Assembly: GCA_950295325.1 (NCBI GenBank)
Contig: OX485803.1
Span: 43,539,554-43,603,553 of the forward strand
Length of the DNA: 64,000 bases
DNA from: Polytrichum commune
Taxonomy: Eukaryota; Streptophyta; Polytrichopsida; Polytrichales; Polytrichaceae
Direction: 5' to 3'
Shown: one piece after another, positions 33,901 to 44,211 of the stretch
How positions within the stretch are numbered: position 1 is the first letter of the stretch
Layout: each line of letters begins with the position of its first letter
The notes under the pieces: model-generated
What the model was told of the DNA's origin: nothing
The model's database searches: none
The model's input: the letters and a program-made list of their open reading frames with translations, nothing else
Program-made: the position numbers and the translations under genes

Positions 33901-35312
33901 TTGGCTTGGAATTTCTGGAGTGGTTTTATGCAGGTGAGAGTATTTTTGGGAACTGATTGGCACAGAAACTACGACCTACTCAAGAAACCGGATTATTATG
34001 TTAAGGTATCCTTATTTTCTTGCTGTCCCTTAGATTCCATATATATGTGCTGAGCTAATTATATTGTCAAGGAGTGATGTTTGAGTGAGAAGGTCACGTT
34101 TTACCCTCTTGAGATTCATCATAACACTTAATTATTGTGGAACGTTGGCATATTTGTTTACTTGTTTTGCGAAACACCTATGGACTTTTAGGTTGCTATC
34201 CATGGTGTCCCTGGTGATCAAGTGAAGAAACATACAAAGGTGAAATACCGATCTCGGGAACCTCACTGGGAAGAAGAGTTTGAGTTTTGCATTCGAGGTG
34301 GGTTCCAAGTCCTACTCGATTCCTGAAATTTGATTCATGCTTTCCTCTTCCTCTCAAAGGGATCTTCATAATCGTCTGAGAGTGACATCAAAATCTATGT
34401 TCATGTTACCATCAACAACATTGACATTTTTGTTAATTAGTACTTAGAGCTGCCTTGAATCAGTTGTGACCACTTTATCCAAGAAGATATGTGTAAGATG
34501 TTGAAAATTCTAACGTCCGATGTTCATCTGTTGACTGTCATGCTGGAAATGCCTTGTTGCTTCAGGCAGTGTTAGCAACCATTTGCAGTTGGAATCAACG
34601 ATGGTCTTCAGCTTTATTTTTGAAACTTCTCCTACAAGTAGCCAAAATAATATTCAGTGTAAACCATGCATGGCCTAAGTGCTGCTTTGATGCTTAGTCG
34701 AGGTGTAATTTCCGCTCTTGCACCTTGGATTCAACTATCTTTCAAGGTTTATATGGGCTCAGTCTTTGTATCAACAAGCCTGCATACTTAATAGTCATCA
34801 CTTCTACTCGAGAATTGGTCATGTTGAAATCAAGGACACGACTCCATCAATGGACCAATATAAAATGTCCTTTGTTCAAACCACCACACTACCTCCAAGA
34901 TTGCACCAAAAATGTACTGAAGATGGAAGGTGTTGTATGCAAAACAACCAACTCGTGACCAAAAGTCATGTTGTTTAGAGGGTAACTCTGATGTTCATAA
35001 TCTTTAATGAAAACTAACTGCGACTGGAGTCTTTTGGATCATTGGACTTCATAATCTCCAGGACTGAAATTTGCATCTAATATTTATGATGCTGAGTTTT
35101 GCTGTGTAATGTTTCTGGCAGTGCCGGAGTTGGCGGTGCTCCGGCTGGAAGTGCGTGAACATGATAAATTTGCAAGAGATGATATGGTTGGGCAAGCATG
35201 TATGCCTGTCACACGACTCCGGCAGGGAATTCGAGCTGTGGCATTGCAGTCTAAAAAAGGGGCACCCCGCCGCTCCAAGCTCTTGTGTTACTTTGAACTG
35301 CAATCTTTGTGA
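27937..35312 (+). CDS. Phosphoinositide-specific phospholipase C (plant type), 9 exons
   Basis: It cleaves PIP2 or related phosphoinositides at the membrane to diacylglycerol and inositol phosphates, with Ca2+. Exons: 27,937-28,329; 30,146-30,336; 30,936-31,071; 31,245-31,385; 31,894-32,261; 32,928-33,192; 33,934-34,005; 34,192-34,297; 35,122-35,312. All junctions are GT-AG and in phase, giving 620 codons before tga. A degenerate EF-hand-like N-terminus (residues ~1-130) precedes the X domain. There the catalytic histidines sit in ASHNSYLTGNQL (H149) and VLHGNTLTKSV (H193), with acidic residues in VIELD and TIENH. An acidic linker (~300-345) leads to the Y domain (RVYPFGLRFDSSN, WTHGIQVAA), then a C-terminal C2 domain (~499-620, with PHWEEEFEF and RQGIRAVALQS). 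There is no PH domain, as in plant PLCs. The start was chosen because ATG 27,937 has A at -3 and G at +4; an in-frame ATG at 27,883 lies inside the repeat array. Introns carry several transposon insertions. Confidence 0.93.
28375..29620 (+). repeat. ~210-bp tandem repeat array in PLC intron 1
   Basis: Six diverged units share gatggatacaaaccctcaac, ttcagggtttaatgca, gaatgcaacatct, a cattgatgcaacgactcata-type word, ttcaacctttaaggtcttgc, aaagagtagaattgagtgtc and aatgtggagtcagtg. Anchors lie near 28,408, 28,565, 28,785, 28,985, 29,200-29,250 and 29,475. A further unit is in intron 5 (about 32,265-32,820). It is non-coding. Confidence 0.75.
29735..30013. mobile_element. Foldback element in PLC intron 1
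   Basis: The outer arms pair gcatgcaagtttggtggg (29,735-29,752) with cccaccaaacttgcaagc (29,995-30,012). An inner, nearly perfect pair of 27 bp (29,829-29,855 and 29,889-29,915) has the core ttcaagttcaagcccaaact. The whole 280 bp forms an interrupted hairpin ending about 130 bp before exon 2. Confidence 0.6.
31434..31812. mobile_element. Foldback element, second copy, in PLC intron 4
   Basis: This is a diverged copy of the palindrome at 3531-3855: it begins gttagagttatcctttaact, has the central words ccaaactcattttagcacct and tgaatttgaccctcaatga, and ends tagaggataagtt. It fills most of intron 4 between donor 31,386 and acceptor 31,893. An internal run of caacaac units lies near 31,735-31,762. 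Confidence 0.7.
32265..32820 (+). repeat. Intron 5 copy of the intron 1 repeat, split by a MITE
   Basis: The left part (ctcaaaatgcaagtgagcag, cttcagggttttattacat) and the right part (gactcataattcaaccttta, acaattgcaaccctg) match the ends of a ~210-bp intron 1 unit. They are separated by the MITE at 32,388-32,716. The right end shares acaattgcaaccctg with the last unit of the intron 1 array. Confidence 0.65.
32388..32716. mobile_element. MITE with CTACAC termini in PLC intron 5
   Basis: The left terminus ctacacaaattatggtaaat is mirrored on the right (atttaccatgattagtgtag). The interior words accctgggtagccctatag, ctagctacagatgtcatg and atattatccccac recur at 54,480-54,816, a second copy of the same element. 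It is nested inside an intron repeat unit, so it inserted after that unit formed. Confidence 0.7.
33232..33254 (+). repeat. CTT microsatellite in PLC intron 6
   Basis: A run of cttcttcttcttctt just after the exon 6 donor at 33,193. It may add pyrimidine-rich context within the intron but is far from the acceptor at 33,933. Confidence 0.7.
34838..35000. mobile_element. Right-arm fragment of the foldback family in PLC intron 8
   Basis: The words caatggaccaatataaaatg, ttcaaaccaccacactacct, gatggaaggtgttgtatgca and agagggtaactctgatg follow the right arm of the copy in intron 4 and of the palindrome at 3698-3855. The left arm was not found, so the element is truncated. Confidence 0.55.
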
Positions 35313-37905
35313 TCATTTTTCTTAGTGTCCTTGGAATCCTCTCTACTGTGTAATTCTAGTACAAGTCATAGGGAAAATTCTATTGGTACCTAGTCCACCT
35401 CATTACCTTCAATTTTGATGCAGAGTCCTTGAAATCTGTAAGGTATGTAGGCCTTATGTGGTTAAACATCTTAAATAATGGGTCACCTATATTTTAGTGG
35501 CATATGACAAGGCTTGTGCTAATAATGAACACCAAAAAGACACGTGTTATATTGAGATTGAACGATGTGCTCAAACTATATTAACCATTGTAGGGTCAAT
35601 TGTGAATACAATTGGGAGGGCCTTTGTGATCACCTAAAGAGAAAGAGAATCATCTTCACTTTAACCTCTTGAAATGTTTGCATCTCAACTCCAATTTTGA
35701 AGCTTCCAATGATAGGCTTTGTGATTTGCAATTGCTAACCGGTTGAGACAATTCTTGATCCGATCCAATGCTTGAAATTATTCATGGAGTTGGAAGTGCT
35801 CACAATAGGGCCGTACAACCTTGTTGATAACCTTGTTGACAACCTTGTTGACAACCTTGAAAATGAAGGGTAGTGTAGGACCTCACAACCACTTGCATTG
35901 GCAAGTTCTCAGGCAAGTCTTCCATTCTTGAAATTTAGTCAACCTTCTTGTCTTTTCTTGTTTTTCACCACAGGAAAGACTTCTTTTGTAGGAAGATTGG
36001 GATCTCTCAAGTTATTGACATTCTTGTCTGTTGACTTCTTGACATGTTAGTAGGGGCATTTTATTCCATATTGAGAAACAATTGAGATAGAATTGTGTAA
36101 TGCAACACATTTGATCTTGCTATCTGCAACATACATATACATCCTTAAATTCCTTCTTTGAATGGCTATGAATAGGTTGAAACCTTGAGTTACCAATTCA
36201 ACACTTTTGGGGGATTGGAAAGTGGAAATGTACCCACTCTAGAGTATGGAAACATAGTCTTTAGTTTCCATGAGCTAATTTGGTATGCTTGAAACACCTT
36301 TTGGGGTATCATCTTCACCATTGTGGCAATGAGCTAGAGGGAACAATTAATTGGTCACCAACTTGGCAATACTAGATTTGAACATCACAATAGGCAATAC
36401 CTATAGGAGCATTTGAGTTGTTGTATTGTCAATGAAAACTATGTAGGTTTTGCAATCTTATGTCTTTTTAAAGATTTCTAAGCTTGGGAGTATCTCAATA
36501 CTCTTATTGTTGGGAAATCACTTTGCAAGTTTGGTTTAGTTATACAAGCACATGAAACCTACCATCACATTATATGTAGAGCTTGTATTTTACCAATTTT
36601 GGTTGGGTATTTGGATTGAAAGGGTAATGGTGTGTAAATGATATTCTTACTAGGAAATTTCACCGATGGCAATATCTGTCAGGTATCCTTACCCACCAAG
36701 ATTTTTTCTATACCTCTACTTGTCACCCAACTAATGTCAAAGGTATCTTTACCTATTACTTGGATGATTGTTTTTCAATTTCAACTCACATTAGTATATT
36801 CTACGATCCAACACAACACTTGATTCTCTTTATCTTAGCTTCCTCCAAAAATTTAGTTTAAAAATATAAAAAAATAAAAAATAATAATTCTAGAAGCCTT
36901 CACTCTCATCACCTACCTACATGAGCCACATGAATAGGGTAAACACTACCTTTTCCAAGTGGAACTTGCAAGTTATGTTTAATCCCTTGGTAGTAGATGT
37001 TGGGTACTTTGGAAGACACTTACTTACAAAAAAATGCAAACATTGTACCTACCTACCTACTTAAGCAAGTAAGCAATGCAAAAAGTATCATTTATATTAT
37101 GAAAACTTAGCTTTGTGACTCACGGAATAGGTTGGTGGAGCCTAGCAATTCCCACTAGTGAGTTTCTTTGTCTATCGTTGCTTCCTTGGATCATTATCCT
37201 TGTAGTCACCACACCTTTCTCTCTTCCACCTCATAGTAGCTAAGCAAATTATCACTCTTACAAAGTCCACCACCACCACCACCACCACTGGTTAGAGCTT
37301 CGTACTGATAATGTGTTACCAAAAATGATGATGAGAGAGAAAATAATGATGGATAAGAACTCCACGAGCAAGAGAGCACAAGAGTGAGAGGTCACTTCTT
37401 CTTCTTTAACCTTCTACTCAATTATACATAAATTGATACGTTCGAGGTAACATGCCTTGTTGGTAACTATAGTTCCAAGATAACATCCTACGCTGGGTCT
37501 ATTGACATCAGTTGCCGCCGACGGTGGTGTCTTAACAATTTCCAAGTGGAATTGTCTTATCTTTTCCACCTTTGTAGGAGGTTGTGGATGAACTGGAAGG
37601 TACCTACCAGCACATCACCTCATGACCCTGTTTAGGGAGCCTAACCCTTGTTCCCAGGGTAGCAAGTGGAGAGTGCACATGAAGGTACCTATCTGCGCAT
37701 CACCTGCATACCGGCCTTCTAACCTGCCTACCTCCATGAGCAAGGAAGCAGGGCAGGTGGAGGGCCTACAGAAAGTGTCTTATCCAAGCGGAAGATTTTC
37801 GAAGAAAATATCATCATCGCCAGCAATCTTCTTTCTCTTTCCATCTCATCTCTCCTGTTGTTGCTGCCTGCGATCTGCGCTGCCCTTGTGCGTTGCGAGG
37901 AGCGC
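35313..37905. other. Intergenic region between PLC and the GIY-YIG-like gene
   Basis: No gene was recognised. Part of the 400-bp repeat of 25.1-26.3 kb recurs at 35,510-35,720 (gatgtgctcaaac, agggtcaattgtgaatac, catcttcacttt). A small tandem of ccttgttgacaa-type units occurs near 35,818-35,862 and a CCA run near 37,268-37,288. From about 37,820 a pyrimidine-rich stretch resembles a 5' UTR. Confidence 0.5.
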
Positions 37906-40900
37906 ATGTTCAGGGGAATTCCTGCATTGTGTCCCTGTATGGCTGTCGCTCTGTAGGTGGGGTCCCGATTACCAGAACGGCAGCAGCGGTGCCCATGGTG
38001 CGCTCTCCTCCTCTCACAATTTACTTATAATCAGTCTCTCTGAAACCTATGGTTTTGTTGTTGTCGTTGTTGTTGTGGTTTGGGGTGCTGTCCCAAGTTG
38101 TGCACTGCCAACACTCTCCAAGTGTCTCAAAATATCATCTTTCAACATCCTTTTGTCAAAATGGCATGGATCGTTAGACAAATTCATTGTTGCCGAGGGG
38201 GTGTAGCATGTTGTGAAGGAACTGTTAAAATTGGGCTGATGGCACTCTGGTGCAATGGCAGGCTTCTGCTGCGTGTGTCACCGGTAGGGTTACTGCGGCT
38301 GGACACCTCAACACCTCCGGAACGGTTGCATCATCGGCGGCACCGTCCGTTGTGTCCATCCCTGTGTCCAACGCTCTGGGACATCACAACCAAAACCTTT
38401 CTGTGTCCAGTGTCAACAATGGTGGGGGTATTTTTGGGGAGGGAGTGTGGTCTCTCCGGCCATATGCTAGGAGATGGGTGAGTGTGACGGGGTCCAATGG
38501 CGTTGGGAGGCTGGCAGTAGCGGTGGCTATGGCGACGGGGGAAGAAGCAGGGGGAAAACCTCCCGGTCTCAGCGACCTGCCTTTGCTCAATTACATCAAT
38601 CAGCAAGGAAGGATTCAACCCCCAGTTGACAGCACTACAGCCGCAAGTGTGTTCGCTGTTTTTGATAAGAACAAAAAGATTCAGGTGACATGTTGTTCTA
38701 TGCACTGTTTCTTTGGACTGAGCATGCGTCTAGGTCCGTTTTTGAGAAAGAGGGGGAAAGATGAGAACCTCTACAATTGGTGGCTTTTTGGGCAACACAG
38801 GAAGCAGTGGAGGAATTCTGTCTATACAAGAAAGCGTGTCCTAACCATGGGACTCATGATATGGGGGCATGTGTATGTTTAGACTTGGGAATCACTTTTA
38901 TCTGCTCAAAATGGGGCGGTGTGTTTGTGTGGTGCCAAGTGCAGTACATTGGATTCTCGAAAGATGTGCGGAATTCCTTGCGGACATTGATGGGTAGGCG
39001 CCCTGAGCTTTGCTATTACTTCAAGGTCTTCAACTTGGACAAGCTTGATCAGACGCAAATGCTTGCTGCCCGTCAGCAGGTTAGATTCTAATTGTCATGG
39101 CTGTCATTTTCTTGCACCCATTTTCTGTCCTTTGAGTGTCTCCTGCAACAAATGCTACTGATTTTGTACTCATCTTGTCCATTTTCAACACATTCTTGAT
39201 TGGTTGAGTGAATAGAGGTAGTATTTGGATATCCATGAAGTAATTTGGACTCTCGAGAATGACTGTCTCATAGGTGACAATTTTGGTACATGAGGATATA
39301 CAGCTCACGTGTATCACTTTGTAAACTGGCAGTGGTATTCGGAGCTGGGAGTGCCACCACCCGGAAACACTGAACCTGTGCAGAGGGCCTTGTGGGAACA
39401 GCCCGGTGACGCAGGCTCCATTTCAGAGAGAGGTAGAAGTGCTGCTGCAAGTTCCAAGGCAAAAGTGGCTCTGCAACTTATGGCTGAGAGAGGCATGACA
39501 GAGGAGGTACTTCTTGTGGGAAATTTTGTGTACCTTTGAACATGGTTTCTCAAGAATTGTGTCCATTTGCTTTATGTTGCAGAGATCAACTTGGTAAAAG
39601 TTCACCCCATGAACAATCCAGTAGCGCTGAATCTCAGCTCATGGTTGGTGATAATAGGATAGGGATTTTCATTGTCCTTTTTTTTTTATCAGCTTTGATC
39701 ATGTTATAGTCATATGAAAGTCCTTAATGAAAGGGTGTTGTAAATTTTGTGTTGCAGATGATTTATGACCCTGTGCTACTAGAGGCGGGCAAGTGTGATG
39801 TGTTACCGGTATGTATGGGCCTGTTCATTCTTTTCCAACACTCAGGTCTAGCTTAGAAAGTGTGCATCTTGACCTTTCCTGTCAAGGTTAAAGGGGGGAG
39901 GGTTGGAAGTTCTTGGTGCAGTGTGGACGTCACTGAAATTAAAACTTGTTTAAGTGACTGATGAGAACATTACAGTGCATCCGATTGAGGGAATTGGAAT
40001 ACTATGCATACACTTCCAGGGGCTTAAATCTTTATACTCGCAAGTTGGTTGCATATACAGGCGGAGGATCAATCATCAGAACAACTTGCAGAAGCAGAAA
40101 AAAATCTTGCTGAAGCTGCTGCCAGGAGAAAGGCTTCAACTGTTCAAATACCAGGTGGTGGAGAAGTGAGTTTTGAAATTTACTACGAGGACAAAATCAA
40201 AACTAATGGAGGCTGGATGTATGACATCCTTGTGAGCAAAGACGATAAAGAAACGAGGTGGGTAGATCAGGCTTACGCTTTCATGTGTGTAATTTGAATA
40301 GTCTTGAAGCCGGTTGAGTGCAGGATAAAATTCAAGATTAGGGTTTCCCAGGGAATCTGATGCTTTGTGAATCCAAGTTGATAGGCAGTCTTCAATGGCC
40401 CAGATGCTGTACTGAGCGTCAGAGAGGGTCACAATGAATGTGTAATATTTTGATGTCTTACCTGTTTTAGGTGCTTACAGTTTGGTTTGTCTTGCTGGTG
40501 TGTGTAGACATCGGGTTGTGGTTGGAAAGATTTATCCTGAGTCCGTGAATATGAACGAGGACCTCTTTCTAGAGAGGGTGTTTGGTTTCATGCTGGTAAG
40601 CTACTCAATTTCTTTCTGTATTTGTACCTAGTCACATCATCTGGTGCAGATGTCTTCACAGTGAGGTAGATTTTTCTTATTAGTGTGGTGGTAAAACCTG
40701 TGCTTCCAGGTGCCCTGATGGTTCCAAATGGAAGGAGACTGCGCTCACCAGTAGATTTCTAGAGTTGAATTCGATGAAGGAAATTATGCTCAATAGATAG
40801 GAAATGGAGGTAATGCTAACTTTTTGTAACTTTGCAATCTGCAGCACAAGAAGATCCCAAGGCACACAGAAGGGTTACTCACTGGCGACATGTTTCCGAC

Positions 40901-41072
40901 AAATTACTTCTCAGTGTCACAACTGTCACAATGTTATACCGACTTTCAGGACTGGTTCACTGCCGAGTTACCTGACAGTTACTGGCGGTTCAATAAAATT
41001 CACTCGTATGGTTCCCAATTGGATCCACCTCCTCTACTTGGACCGAAATATTCTGAACTCAAGTCAACTTGA
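37906..41072 (+). CDS. Probable plastid protein with GIY-YIG-like domain
   Basis: Six introns after 38,684 are clear: coding parts end 38,684, then 38,945-39,079; 39,333-39,506; 39,758-39,808; 40,061-40,257; 40,508-40,595; 40,845-41,072 (tga). All are GT-AG and in phase. The first part is less sure: the frame is open back to about 38,229 without an ATG before 38,529. One consistent model adds exon 37,906-37,952 (MFRGIPALCPCMAVA, donor gtaggt) spliced to 38,288, giving a Ser/Ala/Val-rich, plastid-transit-like N-terminus; otherwise ATG 38,529 gives 342 aa. The segment SVFAVFDKNKKIQ + YIGFSKDVRNS resembles the GIY-YIG fold (as in plant glutaredoxin S16), with FAVF in place of GIY. The rest (WYSELGVPPPGN; FEIYYEDKIKTNGGWMYDIL; IYPESVNMNEDLFLERVFGF) looks conserved but I cannot name its family. 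Nuclease activity is not implied. Confidence 0.75.
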
Positions 41073-44000
41073 GTAGGGTATGGAGAGCTGATGTTTCTTA
41101 GCTGGCTTTATCACTGGAAGATTGCCCGTGTGGTGGCAAGTGGAGCCTATCACAGGGGTTTTTGTAAACAGAGAAGACTCGGACATCAGCAGAGCTGCAC
41201 ACATAAATGGCGTGTTATGCAAATAGGAAATTATGTAGAGATAGATGCTTGTAGCAAAAGTTTATGTGCTTGTGCTGATAGCATTCCAGAATCCAAAAAC
41301 AGTCTGAGGCTCTTCTAGCCTACTATCAATGCTTTGCAGGATGGATGTCCTCCCTCACTTTATCAAATGCTCTTTTTCCAATCTCTTTTCTTGGAAATTT
41401 TAACTATATCTTGTAAGTGGTGAAAGTACGACATGGCCTGGCATATACTAATTCTGTTGCAGATGCTGGATTTCAGTTTGAAATTTCTTAAGCTTGGTAC
41501 TGGCTGTGTTTCATGAGCAATGCAACTTGAATTTCTGAACATGCAACTACCAGATCTTCATAATGTGCACTCTTAAGTGTAAGCACCATCGACGATTTTG
41601 TTCAATAAGTGAAGGAGTATGCCTCAACTTCCATCACCCTTTTGTCATCTAAGGAAATATGAAACAGTGGAATAACTTCAGTCAGTACTTTGCATGCTAT
41701 AGTGAATCAATACCTTCTTGTACTAATATGGGTCCAATACATGTTGCTTCTACAATCCATCGCGCAACTTTCAGGCTAATACTTTCAGGCTAAGTAGTCA
41801 ACATAATTGGGGCAGACATATAAGACCATGTAATGAGCACGAGAATTTTCACTGTGAAAGTGAACAAGATATTCATGTGAGCTTCAAAACTTATAATGAA
41901 AAGTCGCTACAGCCTCAGTTTAGATTTGCTAATCATCTTGTACTAACCGTGTATTTCATATTTTAAGAGAAGAAGGCTACATTTCTTCTCTCATAAGGTT
42001 ACCGTGTATTCGGAGTTACAAAGTGCTAATCACTTTCTAATGAGATTGTAATATTTACCAAGCAAGTCATTTATATTCTATAATGTCTGAACAACCTATT
42101 GAACTTTCATTAGTAAAAATTGAACTTCTGAGTAAGATGTTATTGCACTGCATGACTCCAAATAGTAACACGCACTATTTGGGATATCAGTGTAGTTGGA
42201 AAAAGTAAGCACTTAAGATCCGTCTACCTTAGTAGGCAAATGTTCCATATATTAGCCTATATGGCAACCTAGGCTTGGACATTCCACCAGGTTGTGGACA
42301 TGTGGTGCTACATCACCAATGAACTCTACCTAGACACCAGCTATTGTCTTATGTTCCTTGTATCAATATCCAAATACATAGCTCTGGCCCTTGAAGGATT
42401 GCCACTAACCTTACACTCATTGTTAATGTCAGTATGGGAGATCACGATTCAGTTAGAGTGTCACATGTCTTTATATTGGTCAATGTAACAATAAATTCAT
42501 GACTGAATATTATGTGGCAATGGATAAGATAATCAAAGTGAGTGAAGGCCTATAGCCTTAGAGATATCTCACTAACACAACATGTTTGTATGAGTTTAAT
42601 ATGCAGCCATGAATCAACAACTGGTCAATCTGGGCTCTTTATCACAAACATGAAATGATTGCAAAAGTCTCCAACACGCCCTTTAATACCTGCAATTAGC
42701 AGTGCGAAGATTAAGTTATACATCAAGCACCAACATTCTTTTGTAAGTATGATTCCTAACACCAATCAATAGTAACCCATGAATATTTTTCTGTTACTGC
42801 AGAATGAGGATGTTCATGTACCTGCTTATTGCTTCATTCTTCATATACGCGGCGATATTGCATTGCTAAATTCTAATAGACAACCACTATGTAAATGGAG
42901 CTGTTGCAATTGCGTCCACAAGGGAGGACTCAAGGTTTGAAATTTTGAAATTGAAACCCATTTCTGGTGCCAGCCCCTCAATTTTGAGAAGATCAAATAA
43001 ATTAGACTTGCAGACTCGACTGTAAGCTGCGTGATATTCAAGTTGGACCGCAAGGAGGGACTAATCGTCGAACTGCGGATGTGGACCCAAGTAAGCTACA
43101 ACTAGTTGAGGAATGTCAGAATAGACCAACTTCTCCTCAGACAAGAAGGCAATCCTACACCTAGCTAAGTCATAAATTCAGTCGTTCGTCTATAATCGGC
43201 TTCGACGTCTGCAATGATTGAGCACTGCAGTCTAAGTGACCATCATCTACTCAAAGTCTAGGTGCTTCTTCAGCCAAAGTGATTCAACTGCAGCTTCTGT
43301 GCTGATGTCGCGGGTTGGGTTGTAACCTACTGCTCTGGAGTCCGATTTCATTGCTCATACGGACGCCCATTCATCGGTTTAAGGGTGTCGTGAGCTGGCG
43401 GAGAGATTCAGCGTCGTTAATGACAGATGGGGAAGCTTCTCTTGGCAACATTCTGTACCTTCCCCACCCCCATTTAAAAAAAAACAAAAAAAACAAGAAA
43501 AAAAACAACAATTTGCGACGTTCTTTGTGGTCTGATTGGATATTTTCACCGCTTCCGCTAAGCAACATACTGAGCTTCCTATGCACATAGCAATGAAAAC
43601 GAAAATTGCGTCTGTTTTTTTTTAACCCTTTTCCATCCGTATTGATTTCTACCATGTAATGTCGTCGTATAACACCTAAGAGCTCGACCAAACTATGACA
43701 CCTGCTGTGAACGACCACCACAAGCCACCCCATCTTGCAACAATATCCACTCCAAATTCCTGTGTGGCTCGCATCTTGCCATCCTTAAGATGTAAATGAG
43801 AAGGTCCCCTGGCGCGCTTCCGGATACCTGATCCCTAGTTCCTCAAATACGGGCAGCACATCTTTTACCTACAGCGCGCATAACTATGTCACCGGTTATT
43901 CTGCAGGTTGTCAACCTTCAAATATCACAAATGTTGAATCCCCCACTTCGGGTTTGAACCTTGCTCTCTACATTCGTGTCTACCCAAGGCGTACGTACTT

Positions 44001-44211
44001 CCGGACACCCTCTCACGGAACTTTGGGAGAACCATCCACCGTTCAAGCAAATCATAAGTCCTCCAACACCGGATGTCATCTTGATGCGAACATAGCTCGC
44101 TGATGTTCCTCATTACCGAACTTATTGAGAAATACTACATTCTAATTGAAGTGGTCGCATTCCAGCTTGGGAGAAAAGAGAATTGATTCCAAAGGCCTGT
44201 TCATGAAAATT
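41073..44211. other. Region between two convergent genes
   Basis: 3' flanks of the GIY-YIG-like gene (plus strand) and the LBD gene (minus strand). Part of the 400-bp repeat occurs at 41,810-41,975 (gcacgagaattttcactg, aacaagatattcatgtgag, gctaatcatcttgtactaa). An A-rich run with interspersed C and G lies near 43,478-43,512. No further gene was recognised. Confidence 0.5.

Noticed and set aside
38080-38481. 133-codon ORF overlapping the first part of the GIY-YIG-like gene
   Set aside because: It is in a different frame from the conserved coding part and does not connect to any exon.
43925-44113. Minus-strand box B-like word (ggttcaaacccg) near 43,950
   Set aside because: No convincing box A at the proper distance and no acceptor stem, so neither a tRNA nor a SINE could be supported.
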